From positions 1 through 64,000 of the forward strand of contig NZ_CP158016.1 in the NCBI RefSeq assembly GCF_046254905.1: 64,000 nucleotides of DNA, read 5' to 3'. The notes beneath the pieces are model-generated. The model ran no database searches, had not been told where the DNA came from, and worked only from the letters and a program-made list of their open reading frames with translations. The DNA is from Pseudaeromonas aegiceratis (lineage in GTDB: Bacteria > Pseudomonadota > Gammaproteobacteria > Enterobacterales > Aeromonadaceae). Positions within the stretch are counted from its first letter, which is position 1. Each line of letters begins with the position of its first letter. The position numbers and the translations under genes are program-made. Positions 36,402 to 45,084 of this stretch are shown here, in pieces.

Positions 36402-38048
36402 ATGAACGGCGCGCAATACATAGTGAACGCACTCCACCAACAGGGGGTCAGCCAGGTGTTTGGCTACCCGGGAGGCGCCATCATGCCGGTCTACGATGCC
36501 CTGTATGACGGCGGCATCCCGCACCAGCTGTGCCGGCACGAGCAGGGCGCCGCCATGGCCGCCATCGGTTATGCCCGGGCCAGCGGTCAGGTGGGTGTCT
36601 GCATCGCCACCTCAGGCCCAGGGGCCACCAACCTGATCACCGGCCTGGCGGATGCCCTGCTGGACTCGGTGCCCGTGGTGGCCATCACGGGTCAGGTGGG
36701 GCGCGACGCCATCGGCACCGATGCCTTCCAGGAGATCGACGTGCTGGGTCTGTCCCTGGCCTGCACCAAGCACTCCTTCCTGGTGCAGGATCCGGCCGAG
36801 CTGGGCCAGGTGCTGGCCGAGGCCTTCCGCATCGCCCAGGAGGGGCGCCCGGGCCCAGTGCTGATCGACGTGCCCAAGGACATCCAGATGATGGCGGTGG
36901 AGCCCACCGCCCCCGTGCACCTGGTGAGCGAGTGCCCAGTGCCGGAGGCGGCCGACCTGGCGTCAGCCCGCGCCCTGCTGGCCCAGGCTAGCAAGCCGGT
37001 GCTCTACGTGGGGGGCGGCGTGGTGCTGGCCGATGCGGTGGACGAGCTGCGGGCCTTCGCCAGCCAGACCGGCTTGCCGGCCGTCACCACCCTGAAGGGC
37101 ATCGGCACCCTGGAGCCTCATTGCCCGCAGTTTCTCGGCATGCTGGGCATGCACGGCAGCAAGGCGGCCAACCTGGCGGTGCAGGGCTGCGATCTGCTGC
37201 TGGTGGTGGGGGCCCGCTTCGACGATCGGGTCACCGGCAAGCTGGACACCTTCGCCCCGGCGGCCCAGGTGATCCACCTGGATATCGACGCCGCCGAGCT
37301 GGGCAAGCGCCGGGCACCGGACGTGGCGCTGGCCGGGGATCTCAAGGCCCTGCTGCCGGCCCTGACCCAGCCGCTGGCCATCGCCGATTGGCAGGACCAC
37401 TGCGCCGCCATGGCCCGCGACTTCGCCTGGGACTATGCCCATCCCGGCGATGCCATCTATGCCCCTGCCTTGCTGCGTGAGTTGAGCGACGCCCTGCCCG
37501 AGCAGGCGGTGGTCACCTGTGACGTGGGTCAGCACCAGATGTGGGTGGCCCAGCACATGCGCTTCGCCCACCCCAGCCAGCACATCTCCAGCTCGGGTCT
37601 GGGCACCATGGGCTTCGGCCTGCCCGCCGCCGTGGGGGCCAAGCTGGCCCGTCCCGCCGACGAGGTGGTGCTGGTGAGCGGCGACGGCTCCTTCATGATG
37701 AACGTCCAGGAGCTGGGCACCCTCAAGCGCGCCCAGCTGCCGGTGAAGATGGTGCTGCTGGACAACCAGCGGCTGGGCATGGTCCGCCAGTGGCAGGAGC
37801 TGTTCTTCGATGGCCGCTACTCCGAGACCCTGCTGACCGATAACCCAGATTTCGTCGCCCTGGCGGCCGCCTTCGGCATCGCCGGTGAGACCATACACCG
37901 CAAGGAAGAGGTGGCTCCGGCCATCGCAAGAATGTTGGCCTGCCCGGGTGCCTACCTGTTGCACGTGGCCATTTGTCCGGAAGAGAATGTCTGGCCCCTG
38001 GTACCCCCAGGCGCGGCCAACCAGCAGATGTTGGAGGCAAAAGCATGA
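36402..38048 (+). CDS. ilvG: Acetolactate synthase II large subunit
   Basis: IlvG is a ThDP- and FAD-dependent enzyme that condenses pyruvate with pyruvate or 2-oxobutyrate, the first common step to valine, leucine and isoleucine. The 548-residue protein is intact (no K-12-type frameshift), with catalytic E47 in LCRHEQGAAMAAIGYARA and the ThDP motif VSGDGSFMMNVQELGTL through VKMVLLDN. Its TGA overlaps the ilvM ATG, so translation of the two subunits is coupled. It is the first structural gene after the attenuator. Confidence 0.97.
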   Translation: MNGAQYIVNALHQQGVSQVFGYPGGAIMPVYDALYDGGIPHQLCRHEQGAAMAAIGYARASGQVGVCIATSGPGATNLITGLADALLDSVPVVAITGQVGRDAIGTDAFQEIDVLGLSLACTKHSFLVQDPAELGQVLAEAFRIAQEGRPGPVLIDVPKDIQMMAVEPTAPVHLVSECPVPEAADLASARALLAQASKPVLYVGGGVVLADAVDELRAFASQTGLPAVTTLKGIGTLEPHCPQFLGMLGMHGSKAANLAVQGCDLLLVVGARFDDRVTGKLDTFAPAAQVIHLDIDAAELGKRRAPDVALAGDLKALLPALTQPLAIADWQDHCAAMARDFAWDYAHPGDAIYAPALLRELSDALPEQAVVTCDVGQHQMWVAQHMRFAHPSQHISSSGLGTMGFGLPAAVGAKLARPADEVVLVSGDGSFMMNVQELGTLKRAQLPVKMVLLDNQRLGMVRQWQELFFDGRYSETLLTDNPDFVALAAAFGIAGETIHRKEEVAPAIARMLACPGAYLLHVAICPEENVWPLVPPGAANQQMLEAKA

Positions 38049-38320
38049 AGCAGCATCAATTCAAGATCCTGACCCAGAGTCGCCCCGAAGTGATGGAGCG
38101 AGTGCTGCGGGTGGTACGCCACCGGGGCTTTGCCCTGCAGGGCTGCCAGATGGAAAGCAAGAACGACAGCAAGCAGTTGCAGATCACCCTGACGGTGGCG
38201 AGCGAGCGGCCCGCCCACCTGTTATTCAGCCAGCTGGACAAGCTGGTGGACGTTACCCATGTGGAGGCCCGCGAGCTGGCCCAGTCCGCCGCCCCCCAAT
38301 CTCTACAAATACGGGCTTAA
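38045..38320 (+). CDS. ilvM: Acetolactate synthase II small subunit
   Basis: This 91-residue ACT-like subunit stabilises and activates IlvG. The conserved start is MKQHQFKILTQSRPEVMERVLRVVRHRGF, followed by the beta strand region LQITLTVASERP. The isozyme II small subunit is generally insensitive to valine. The ATG overlaps the ilvG stop as ATGA. ilvE follows after 16 bases with a GGAAGAAG ribosome binding site. Confidence 0.94.
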   Translation: MKQHQFKILTQSRPEVMERVLRVVRHRGFALQGCQMESKNDSKQLQITLTVASERPAHLLFSQLDKLVDVTHVEARELAQSAAPQSLQIRA

Positions 38321-38336
38321 GAAGGAAGAAGCGACA

Positions 38337-39263
38337 ATGGCACAGACTACCAAGTACATTTGGTTCAACGGCGAGCTGGTCGAATGGGACAAGGCTCAGG
38401 TACACGTCATGACTCACGCCCTGCATTATGGCTCCTCCGTGTTCGAAGGCATCCGCGCCTACGACACCCCCAAGGGCACCGTCATCTTCCGCCTGAAGGA
38501 GCACATCCAGCGCCTGTTCGACTCCGCCAAGATCTACTGGATGGACATGCCTTACAGCCAACAGGCGGTCTGTGACGCCTGCCGGCTGACGGTCCGGGAG
38601 AACGGCCTCAAGTTCGGCTACCTGCGCCCCCTGGCCTTCATCGGCAACGTGGGTCTGGGGCTGAACCCGCCCAAGGGGGCCAACACCGATGTGATGATCG
38701 GTGCCCTGCCCTGGGGTGCCTATCTGGGAGACGAGGGGCTGAAGAACGGCGTGGACGTGGGGGTCTCCTCCTGGAATCGCCTGGCGCCCAACACCATCCC
38801 CACCGGTGCCAAGGCCGGCGGCAACTACCTCTCTTCCCAGCTGATCTCCCGGGAAGCCAAGCGCCACGGCTACACCGAGGGCATCGCCCTGGACGTCAAC
38901 GGCTACCTGAGTGAAGGGGCCGGCGAGAACGTCTTCCTGGTGAAGAACGGCGTGCTGCACACCTCACCGGTGACCTCCGCCATCCTGCCCGGCATCACCC
39001 GCGACACCATCATCACCCTGGCCCGCGACATGGGCCTGACGGTGAAGGAGGAGGCACTGCCCCGCGAGGCCCTCTACCTGGCGGACGAAATCTTCATGAC
39101 CGGCACCGCCGCCGAAGTGACCCCGGTGCGCTCCGTGGATCAGATGCAGATCGGCGCCGGTTGCCGTGGTCCCATCACAGAGCAGATCCAGAAAGCCTTC
39201 TTCGGCCTGTTCAACGGCGAGACCGAGGACAAGTGGGGCTGGCTGACACCGGTCAACGATTAA
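38337..39263 (+). CDS. ilvE: Branched-chain amino acid aminotransferase
   Basis: IlvE transaminates the 2-oxo acids to valine, leucine and isoleucine using glutamate. The 308-residue fold-type IV PLP enzyme has catalytic K159 in NTIPTGAKAGGNYL and the conserved HALHYGSSVFEGIRAY and SEGAGENVFLVKNG blocks. The ATG at 38337 aligns with the family start. It lies third in ilvGMEDA, with a terminator-like hairpin before ilvD. Confidence 0.97.
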   Translation: MAQTTKYIWFNGELVEWDKAQVHVMTHALHYGSSVFEGIRAYDTPKGTVIFRLKEHIQRLFDSAKIYWMDMPYSQQAVCDACRLTVRENGLKFGYLRPLAFIGNVGLGLNPPKGANTDVMIGALPWGAYLGDEGLKNGVDVGVSSWNRLAPNTIPTGAKAGGNYLSSQLISREAKRHGYTEGIALDVNGYLSEGAGENVFLVKNGVLHTSPVTSAILPGITRDTIITLARDMGLTVKEEALPREALYLADEIFMTGTAAEVTPVRSVDQMQIGAGCRGPITEQIQKAFFGLFNGETEDKWGWLTPVND

Positions 39264-39274
39264 GCGTATGGATG

Positions 39275-39305
39275 AGGAGGCGCCAGGGCGCCTCCTGTGT
39301 TTTTC
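39275..39305 (+). terminator. Intra-operon hairpin between ilvE and ilvD
   Basis: AGGAGGCGCC (39275-39284) pairs perfectly with GGCGCCTCCT (39287-39296) and is followed by GTGTTTTTC. The U tract is imperfect, so it may act as a partial terminator or as an RNA-stabilising hairpin that tunes ilvDA relative to ilvGME. Confidence 0.6.
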
Positions 39306-39330
39306 ATCAAAGGATTAAATGGAGCCCAAG

Positions 39331-41169
39331 ATGCCCAAGTACCGTTCCGCCACCACCACCCAGGGCCGCAACATGGCCGGTGCCCGCGCCCTGTGGCGTG
39401 CCACCGGCATGACGGATGCCGATTTCGGCAAGCCCATCATCGCCGTGGTCAACTCCTTCACCCAGTTCGTGCCCGGTCACGTGCACCTCAAGGATCTGGG
39501 TCAGCTGGTGGCCCGGGAGATCGAGGCCGCCGGTGGCGTGGCCAAGGAATTCAACACCATCGCTGTGGATGACGGCATCGCCATGGGCCACGGCGGCATG
39601 CTCTACTCCCTGCCCAGCCGGGAGCTGATCGCCGACTCCGTCGAGTACATGGTCAACGCCCACTGCGCCGACGCCATGGTCTGCATCTCCAACTGCGACA
39701 AGATCACCCCCGGCATGATGATGGCCGCCCTGCGCCTCAACATCCCGGTGATCTTTGTCTCCGGCGGCCCGATGGAAGCCGGTAAGACCAAGCTGTCCGA
39801 TCAGCTGATCAAGCTGGACCTGGTGGACGCCATGGTGATGGCCGCCGACAGCAAGGTAAGCGACGAGGACACCGCCGAGGTGGAACGCAGCGCCTGCCCC
39901 ACCTGCGGCTCCTGCTCCGGCATGTTCACCGCCAACTCCATGAACTGCCTCACCGAGGCCCTGGGCCTGTCCCAGCCGGGCAACGGCTCCCTGCTGGCCA
40001 CCCACGCCGACCGTGAGCTGCTGTTCAAGAACGCCGGCCGCCGCATCGTCGAGCTGGCCAAGCGCTACTACGAGCAGGACGACGAGAGCGCCCTGCCGCG
40101 CAACATCGCCACCAAGGCCGCCTTCGAGAACGCCATGACTCTGGACATCGCCATGGGCGGCTCCACCAATACGGTGCTGCACCTGCTGGCGTCCGCCCAG
40201 GAGGCCGAGGTGGACTTCACCATGGCCGACATCGACCGCCTGTCCCGCAAGGTACCGCACCTGTGCAAGGTGGCGCCCTCTACCCAGAAGTACCACATGG
40301 AAGACGTGCACCGTGCCGGTGGCGTGGTGGGCATCCTGGGGGAACTGGAGCGGGCCGGCCTGCTGAACACCAATGTGCGCAACGTGTTGGGCCTCTCCCT
40401 CACCGAGCTGCTGGACGCCTATGACGTGACCCGTGGCGCCTCCAACCTGGTGAAGGACTTCTACCGCGCCGGCCCCGCCGGGATCCGCACCACCCAGGCC
40501 TTCAGCCAGGCGTGCCGCTGGCCGGAACTGGATCTGGACCGCGAAGAGGGCTGTATCCGCGCCAAGGAACACGCCTACAGCCAGGACGGTGGTCTGGCGG
40601 TGCTGTTCGGCAACCTGGCCGAAAACGGCTGCATCGTGAAGACCGCCGGGGTGGACGCCTCCTGCCTGGTGTTCGACGGCCAGGCCCGGGTCTATGAGAG
40701 CCAGGACGCCGCCGTGGCGGGCATCCTCAAGGGTGAAGTGGTGGCCGGTGATGTGGTGGTGATCCGCTACGAAGGGCCCAAGGGTGGCCCCGGCATGCAG
40801 GAGATGCTCTATCCCACCTCCTACCTCAAGTCCATGGGCCTGGGTAAGGCCTGCGCCCTGATCACCGACGGCCGCTTCTCCGGCGGCACCTCCGGCCTGT
40901 CCATCGGCCACGTCTCTCCCGAGGCCGCGGCGGGCGGCACCATAGGTCTGGTGGAGACCGGCGACCCCATCGCCATCAACATCCCCGAGCGCCGCATCGA
41001 GCTGAAGGTGAGCGACGCCGTGCTGGCCGAACGCCGTCAGGCCAAGGACGCCGCCGGCTGGAAGCCCCAGCGGGAACGTCAGGTCTCCCTGGCGCTGAAG
41101 GCCTACGCCCTGCTGGCCACCAGTGCCGACAAGGGCGCGGTGCGGGATCGCAGCAAGCTGGAGGACTAA
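39331..41169 (+). CDS. ilvD: Dihydroxy-acid dehydratase
   Basis: IlvD is an iron-sulfur enzyme that dehydrates 2,3-dihydroxy-isovalerate and -methylvalerate to the 2-oxo acids. The 612-residue protein has the cluster and metal-binding cysteines in CISNCDKITPGM and CPTCGSCSGMFTANSM, and the catalytic region FSGGTSGLSIGHVSPEAAAGG. I chose ATG 39331, which matches the family start MPKYRSATTTQGRNMAGARA and has GGAG six bases upstream; an ATG at 39319 is also possible. It is followed by ilvA after 4 bases. Confidence 0.96.
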   Translation: MPKYRSATTTQGRNMAGARALWRATGMTDADFGKPIIAVVNSFTQFVPGHVHLKDLGQLVAREIEAAGGVAKEFNTIAVDDGIAMGHGGMLYSLPSRELIADSVEYMVNAHCADAMVCISNCDKITPGMMMAALRLNIPVIFVSGGPMEAGKTKLSDQLIKLDLVDAMVMAADSKVSDEDTAEVERSACPTCGSCSGMFTANSMNCLTEALGLSQPGNGSLLATHADRELLFKNAGRRIVELAKRYYEQDDESALPRNIATKAAFENAMTLDIAMGGSTNTVLHLLASAQEAEVDFTMADIDRLSRKVPHLCKVAPSTQKYHMEDVHRAGGVVGILGELERAGLLNTNVRNVLGLSLTELLDAYDVTRGASNLVKDFYRAGPAGIRTTQAFSQACRWPELDLDREEGCIRAKEHAYSQDGGLAVLFGNLAENGCIVKTAGVDASCLVFDGQARVYESQDAAVAGILKGEVVAGDVVVIRYEGPKGGPGMQEMLYPTSYLKSMGLGKACALITDGRFSGGTSGLSIGHVSPEAAAGGTIGLVETGDPIAINIPERRIELKVSDAVLAERRQAKDAAGWKPQRERQVSLALKAYALLATSADKGAVRDRSKLED

Positions 41170-41173
41170 CGCC

Positions 41174-42718
41174 ATGGCCGAGCAACCCACGGCGGCGGAG
41201 TACCTGCGAAAGGTACTGCTGTCGCCCGTCTACGAGGTGGCCAAGGTCACCCCGTTGCAACCGCTCAAGCGCCTGTCGGATCGGCTGGGTAATGCCGTGC
41301 TGCTCAAGCGCGAGGATCTCCAGCCGGTGCACTCCTTCAAGCTGCGGGGGGCCTACAACAAGATTGCCGGCCTCACCGCCGAGCAGAAGGCCAAGGGGGT
41401 CATCGCCGCCTCCGCCGGCAACCATGCCCAGGGGGTGGCCCTGTCCGGCATCAAGCTGGATATTCCGGCCACCATCGTCATGCCCCTCTCCACCCCGGAC
41501 ATCAAGGTGGAGGCGGTGCGCCGCATGGGCGGCAACGTGCTGCTGCACGGCAACAACTTCGACGAGGCCTATGCCGAGAGCCGGCGGCTGGCGGTGGAGC
41601 AGGGCTTCACGCTGATACCGCCGTTCGATGATGCCGACGTCATCGCCGGCCAGGGCACCATAGGCCGGGAACTGCTGGAGCAGGACACCCGCCTGACCCA
41701 TGTGTTCCTGCCGGTGGGCGGCGGCGGCCTGGCCGCCGGGGTGGCGGTCTACATCCGCCAGCTGTTGCCCCACATCAAGCTGATTGGCGTGGAAGCCGAG
41801 GGCTCCGCCTGCCTGAAGGCCGCTCTGGAAGCCGGTGAGCCGGTGAACCTGGCGCGGGTCTCTCTGTTTGCCGACGGCGTGGCGGTCAAGCGCATCGGCG
41901 ACGAGACCTTCCGGGTCTGCCGCGAGTACCTGGACGAGGTGGTGACCGTCAGCAACGACGAGATCTGCGCGGCCCTGAAGGACATCTTCGAGGACACCCG
42001 GGCCATCGCCGAGCCCTCCGGCGCCCTCTCCCTGGCGGGCCTCAAGAAGTATGTGGAGCTGAACCAGACCCAGGGCGGCCGCATGGCGGCCATCCTGTCC
42101 GGCGCCAACGTCAACTTCCACAGCCTGCGCTACGTCTCCGAACGTTGCGAGCTGGGGGAGAAGCGCGAAGGCATGCTGGCGGTGACCATCCCCGAGCGCA
42201 AGGGGGCCTTCCTGGCCTTCTGCCAGCAGCTGGGATCCCGGGTGGTCACCGAGTTCAACTACCGCTACTCCGCCGCCGAACAGGCCACCATCTTCGTGTC
42301 GGTGCGCCTGTCCCGGGGCACCGAAGAGCTCAAGCAGATCATCGAGGAGTTGCAGGCCGGTGGTTACGGCGTGGTGAACATGACCGACAACGAGCTGGCC
42401 AAGAACCATGTGCGCTACATGGTGGGGGGGCGGCCCTGCCGCAGCCTGAGCGAGCGGCTCTACAGCTTCGAGTTCCCCGAGCAGCCCGGCGCCCTGCTGC
42501 GCTTCCTGCAGACCCTGGGCACCCTGTGGAACATCTCCCTGTTCCACTACCGCAACCACGGGGCCGAATACGGTCGGGTGCTGTGCGCCTTCGAGATGGC
42601 GCCGGGGGATGAGATCGCCTTCCAGCATCACCTGGAGGAGCTGGGTTATGTCTATCGCGACGTCTCCGACGATCCGGTATTCGGCCTGTTCCTGGCACCC
42701 TCGGCCGTCTGCGGCTGA
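41174..42718 (+). CDS. ilvA: Biosynthetic threonine deaminase
   Basis: IlvA deaminates threonine to 2-oxobutyrate, the committed step to isoleucine, and is feedback-inhibited by isoleucine. The 514-residue length equals the E. coli enzyme. PLP lysine K56 is in LQPVHSFKLRGAYNK, and the glycine loop is PVGGGGLAAGV. The C-terminal third carries two ACT-like regulatory domains (KREGMLAVTIPERKGAFLAF and LYSFEFPEQPGALLRFLQTL). It is the last gene of ilvGMEDA, followed by an intrinsic terminator. Confidence 0.97.
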   Translation: MAEQPTAAEYLRKVLLSPVYEVAKVTPLQPLKRLSDRLGNAVLLKREDLQPVHSFKLRGAYNKIAGLTAEQKAKGVIAASAGNHAQGVALSGIKLDIPATIVMPLSTPDIKVEAVRRMGGNVLLHGNNFDEAYAESRRLAVEQGFTLIPPFDDADVIAGQGTIGRELLEQDTRLTHVFLPVGGGGLAAGVAVYIRQLLPHIKLIGVEAEGSACLKAALEAGEPVNLARVSLFADGVAVKRIGDETFRVCREYLDEVVTVSNDEICAALKDIFEDTRAIAEPSGALSLAGLKKYVELNQTQGGRMAAILSGANVNFHSLRYVSERCELGEKREGMLAVTIPERKGAFLAFCQQLGSRVVTEFNYRYSAAEQATIFVSVRLSRGTEELKQIIEELQAGGYGVVNMTDNELAKNHVRYMVGGRPCRSLSERLYSFEFPEQPGALLRFLQTLGTLWNISLFHYRNHGAEYGRVLCAFEMAPGDEIAFQHHLEELGYVYRDVSDDPVFGLFLAPSAVCG

Positions 42719-42741
42719 GCCGTTGCCAGCACGAGAGACCA

Positions 42742-42767
42742 AGGGCCGCATAGCGGCCCTTTTTTTG
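42742..42767 (+). terminator. Intrinsic terminator after ilvA
   Basis: AGGGCCGC (42742-42749) pairs with GCGGCCCT (42753-42760) around a 3-base loop and is followed by seven T residues. A second CGCATATGCGGCC-TTTTT segment follows at about 42778-42795. Confidence 0.9.
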
Positions 42768-42877
42768 TCAATGGCGCCGCATATGCGGCCTTTTTGGATC
42801 AAGGGCGCGGCCTAAGCGGTAATGCTGGTCAGTTAAGAAACAGAGATACTCATGAATGGCCGCCAGAGGCAAGCCAT

Positions 42878-42966
42878 CCCCCTCCTAACCTCCCCCTTGG
42901 TAAGGGGGAGGAACGATTTTTCCCTCCCCTTGTTCAAGGGGAGGGTTAGGGTGGGGTTGGCTTTTG
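42878..42966. repeat. Double CCTCCCC palindrome repeat
   Basis: Two hairpins lie in tandem: CCTCCCCCTT/AAGGGGGAGG (42889-42911) and CCCTCCCCTT/AAGGGGAGGG (42922-42945), followed by a GTTAGGGTGGGGTTGGCTTTTG tail. The tail and second hairpin recur in inverse orientation at 55304-55345. It fills most of the 436-base gap between ilvA and psiE, along with a 12-bp hairpin at 42992-43018. Confidence 0.75.
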
Positions 42967-42991
42967 CCTCAAAAAACCGTGTCGTTGATAC

Positions 42992-43018
42992 AGTTAAGGC
43001 GCCAACGGCGCCTTAACT
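42992..43018. repeat. 12-bp perfect hairpin
   Basis: AGTTAAGGCGCC (42992-43003) and GGCGCCTTAACT (43007-43018) are perfectly complementary around a 3-base loop. There is no T run, so it is not an obvious terminator. It lies in the ilvA-psiE gap. Confidence 0.6.
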
Positions 43019-43154
43019 GATGAGCATTACGGCCTAAGCGGCCCTTGTTTGGCTGGTGCGTCGGGGGTGGCGGTTTATCGGCGGGCTGCCCAAGGCGGAT
43101 AAGTTTTGCGATGATGCAGCCAAGCACCGGTGGTCGGTGACAAGGAGTCTGTCT

Positions 43155-43553
43155 ATGAGTGTGCTGAAAAGTGCGGGCAACCGGGCCCTGGGCCTGGTGG
43201 AGGATCTGGGGTTGCTGCTGGTGGGGCTGCTGACGGTGATCGCCATGGGGCAGGAGGTGTGGACCGTGATCCTCAACCGCTATGTCTCCCTGGCGGATCT
43301 GCTGCTGCTGTTCATCTATCTGGAGGTGCTGGCCATGGTGGGTCTCTACCTCAAGTCAGGCCGCCTGCCGGTGCGCATGCCGTTGTACATAGTTATCGTC
43401 GCCTTGGCGCGCTACATGGCCCTGGACATGAAGAACCTGGACACCTGGCGCATGCTGGGCCTGGCGGCCGCCATCCTAGTGATCGCCCTGGCCATACTGG
43501 TGATCCGCTTCGGCCATAAGCGGTTCCCCTATGGCGAGACGGATCGCATCTAG
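43155..43553 (+). CDS. psiE: PsiE-like phosphate-starvation membrane protein
   Basis: This 132-residue protein has four hydrophobic segments (about 18-38, 45-65, 77-92, 104-124) and matches the PsiE family, named for phosphate-starvation induction in E. coli; its biochemical role is unknown. The ATG at 43155 has AAGGAG 7 bases upstream; the frame is open further up but without a good start. A pentapeptide-repeat gene follows after 12 bases, probably in the same transcript. I see no obvious Pho box. Confidence 0.85.
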   Translation: MSVLKSAGNRALGLVEDLGLLLVGLLTVIAMGQEVWTVILNRYVSLADLLLLFIYLEVLAMVGLYLKSGRLPVRMPLYIVIVALARYMALDMKNLDTWRMLGLAAAILVIALAILVIRFGHKRFPYGETDRI

Positions 43554-43565
43554 CGAGGGGAGGAC

Positions 43566-44168
43566 ATGATGCCGTGGGATGACGAGGCGGGATCCTACTG
43601 GGGGCAGACCTGGCAGGGACTGGCGCTGGCCGGTGGCCACTGGACGGGGCATGTGTTCGAGGGCTGTCAGTTTATCGGTGGCGACTTCACCCAGGCGGTG
43701 TTGCGCCGCTGCCAGTTCATCGACTGTCAGTTTACCGGCTGCAACCTGAGCCTGGTGGCCTGGCCCGCCAGCCAGCTGCGGCAGGTGCAGTTTGTCGGCT
43801 GCAAGCTGCTGGGGGTGGACTGGACGCAGCTCGCCTGGCCTGTGCCTGCCCTGGGGGCGCCCCTGAGCCTGCGGGAGTGTTTGCTGGATGAGGGGAACTT
43901 CTTCGGCCTGCCGCTCACCGATCTGGTGCTGAGCGGCAGCCGGTTGCGGAGGGCCGATCTGCGGGAGGCGGATCTGCGGCGGGCAGACTGCCAGGGCTGT
44001 GACTTTGCCGGCGCCCTGTTCGGCCACACGGATCTGCGGGGCGCGGACTTCGGCGAGGCCAGCGATTACGACATAGATCCCTTGAACAACCGCCTGCAGG
44101 GCGCCCGCTTCAGCCGCTTCGAGGCCCTGCGGCTGTTGGCCGGCCTGGGCATCGAGCTGGTGGACTAG
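43566..44168 (+). CDS. Pentapeptide repeat protein (Qnr/McbG-like fold)
   Basis: This 200-residue protein is built mostly of A(D/N)LXX-type pentapeptides: FEGCQFIGGDFTQAVLRRCQF near the N-terminus and LRRADLREADLRRADCQG later, interrupted around residues 90-105 by a non-repeat loop. It should fold as a right-handed quadrilateral beta-helix. The C-terminal tail (FSRFEALRLLAGLGIELVD) resembles the capping helix of Qnr and McbG relatives, which mimic DNA and protect gyrase; that activity is not shown here. A GAGGGGAGG site precedes the tandem ATGs. Its end overlaps the convergent binding-protein gene by 4 bases. Confidence 0.85.
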   Translation: MMPWDDEAGSYWGQTWQGLALAGGHWTGHVFEGCQFIGGDFTQAVLRRCQFIDCQFTGCNLSLVAWPASQLRQVQFVGCKLLGVDWTQLAWPVPALGAPLSLRECLLDEGNFFGLPLTDLVLSGSRLRRADLREADLRRADCQGCDFAGALFGHTDLRGADFGEASDYDIDPLNNRLQGARFSRFEALRLLAGLGIELVD

Positions 44169-44947
44169 CGCAGGACGCCGTAGCGCTCCGCCAGCCGTTG
44201 CAGGCTGCCGTCGGCCTCCATGGCCGCCAGCGTGGTCTGCCATTGGGCGCGGATGGCGGGATCCGTCTCCAAGGAGGCGACCACCCAGGCCTGATAGTCG
44301 CTGAGCTTGAGGCCCTTGACGAAGGGGTTGTCCGGCAGGCCGTGCAGCCGGATAAAGTAGTTCACCGCCGCCTCCACCGAAATCCAGCCCTGGAGGCGGC
44401 CCACCAGCAGCTTGCGGCCGTTGGCATCGTCAGAGTTGATCAGCTCCAACCGCGTGAGCCCCTGGCGCTGGGCGGCGATGGCGTTGGCCGCCCCGATATT
44501 GGCGCCCAGCAAGCCGATGCGCCTGGCCTCTTCCAGGGTGGCGGCCGTCGGCTGGCCCTTGAGGGTATAGACGCTGAACGCATCGCGCAGTATGGGGTGG
44601 AGCCAGTGTACCGTTTGCTCCCGCTCCGGGATGCGCCCCACCCACAGGCCGATGACATTGGCCTCGGTCTGCACGGTACGATTGGCCCGGGCCAGCGGCA
44701 GCACCCGTATCTGCCCCCCATAGCCAAGCCGGCGCATCACCTCCTGCCCCAGCTCATAGGCATAGCCGCGATAGCCACCCTGCTGCTCAAAGGCAAAGGG
44801 CGAGATGCTGGCGCACACCACCTGGGGCTCGGTCGCCTGGGCGAGGGGCCAGAACAGCAGCCCCCACAGGGCGAGCCAGCCCCAGGGGCAGCGTGCACTC
44901 CGGAGCCGCACGGGCTTCCAACAGAAAAAGCCGGTTAGCCACACCAT
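44165..44947 (-). CDS. Lone family 3 solute-binding protein
   Basis: This 260-residue periplasmic protein has a long basic n-region and signal sequence ending LLFWPLAQA, then TEPQVVCASISPFAFEQQGG and the two-lobed family 3 binding-protein pattern (YELGQEVMRRLGYGGQIRVLPLARA, ETDPAIRAQWQTTLAAMEADGSL). Many such stand-alone proteins are annotated as amino acid-binding but have no ABC partner, as here. The start is uncertain: ATG 44947 or GTG 44953. The ligand is unknown. Confidence 0.8.
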   Translation of the reverse strand: MVWLTGFFCWKPVRLRSARCPWGWLALWGLLFWPLAQATEPQVVCASISPFAFEQQGGYRGYAYELGQEVMRRLGYGGQIRVLPLARANRTVQTEANVIGLWVGRIPEREQTVHWLHPILRDAFSVYTLKGQPTAATLEEARRIGLLGANIGAANAIAAQRQGLTRLELINSDDANGRKLLVGRLQGWISVEAAVNYFIRLHGLPDNPFVKGLKLSDYQAWVVASLETDPAIRAQWQTTLAAMEADGSLQRLAERYGVLR

Positions 44948-45084
44948 CAGCACCGTCCGCCAATGTCGTTATTGGTTCCTGACTGAATTGTAGAGGGCGG
45001 CAGGGGCCCGAGCCGTGCGCTAGGTCAGTTTGGGCTCACTTGGCTTGGAGGGCTGCCGGGCGGTGGGCCGCCCGGCGTGAGGGG

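Noticed and set aside
39307..41190. 627-codon open frame antisense to ilvD
   Set aside because: It is glycine/histidine/valine-rich, fully overlaps ilvD, and is a codon-bias shadow. The 40976-42802 frame opposite ilvA is rejected for the same reason.
42878..43018. CRISPR-like array
   Set aside because: The repeats are GC-rich palindromes of differing sequence without spacers of regular length, and no cas genes are present. No CRISPR array was seen anywhere in the window.
43566..44168. Naming the pentapeptide protein qnr
   Set aside because: Overall character is similar, but residue-level identity to Qnr proteins is low by eye and gyrase protection cannot be inferred, so no symbol was assigned.
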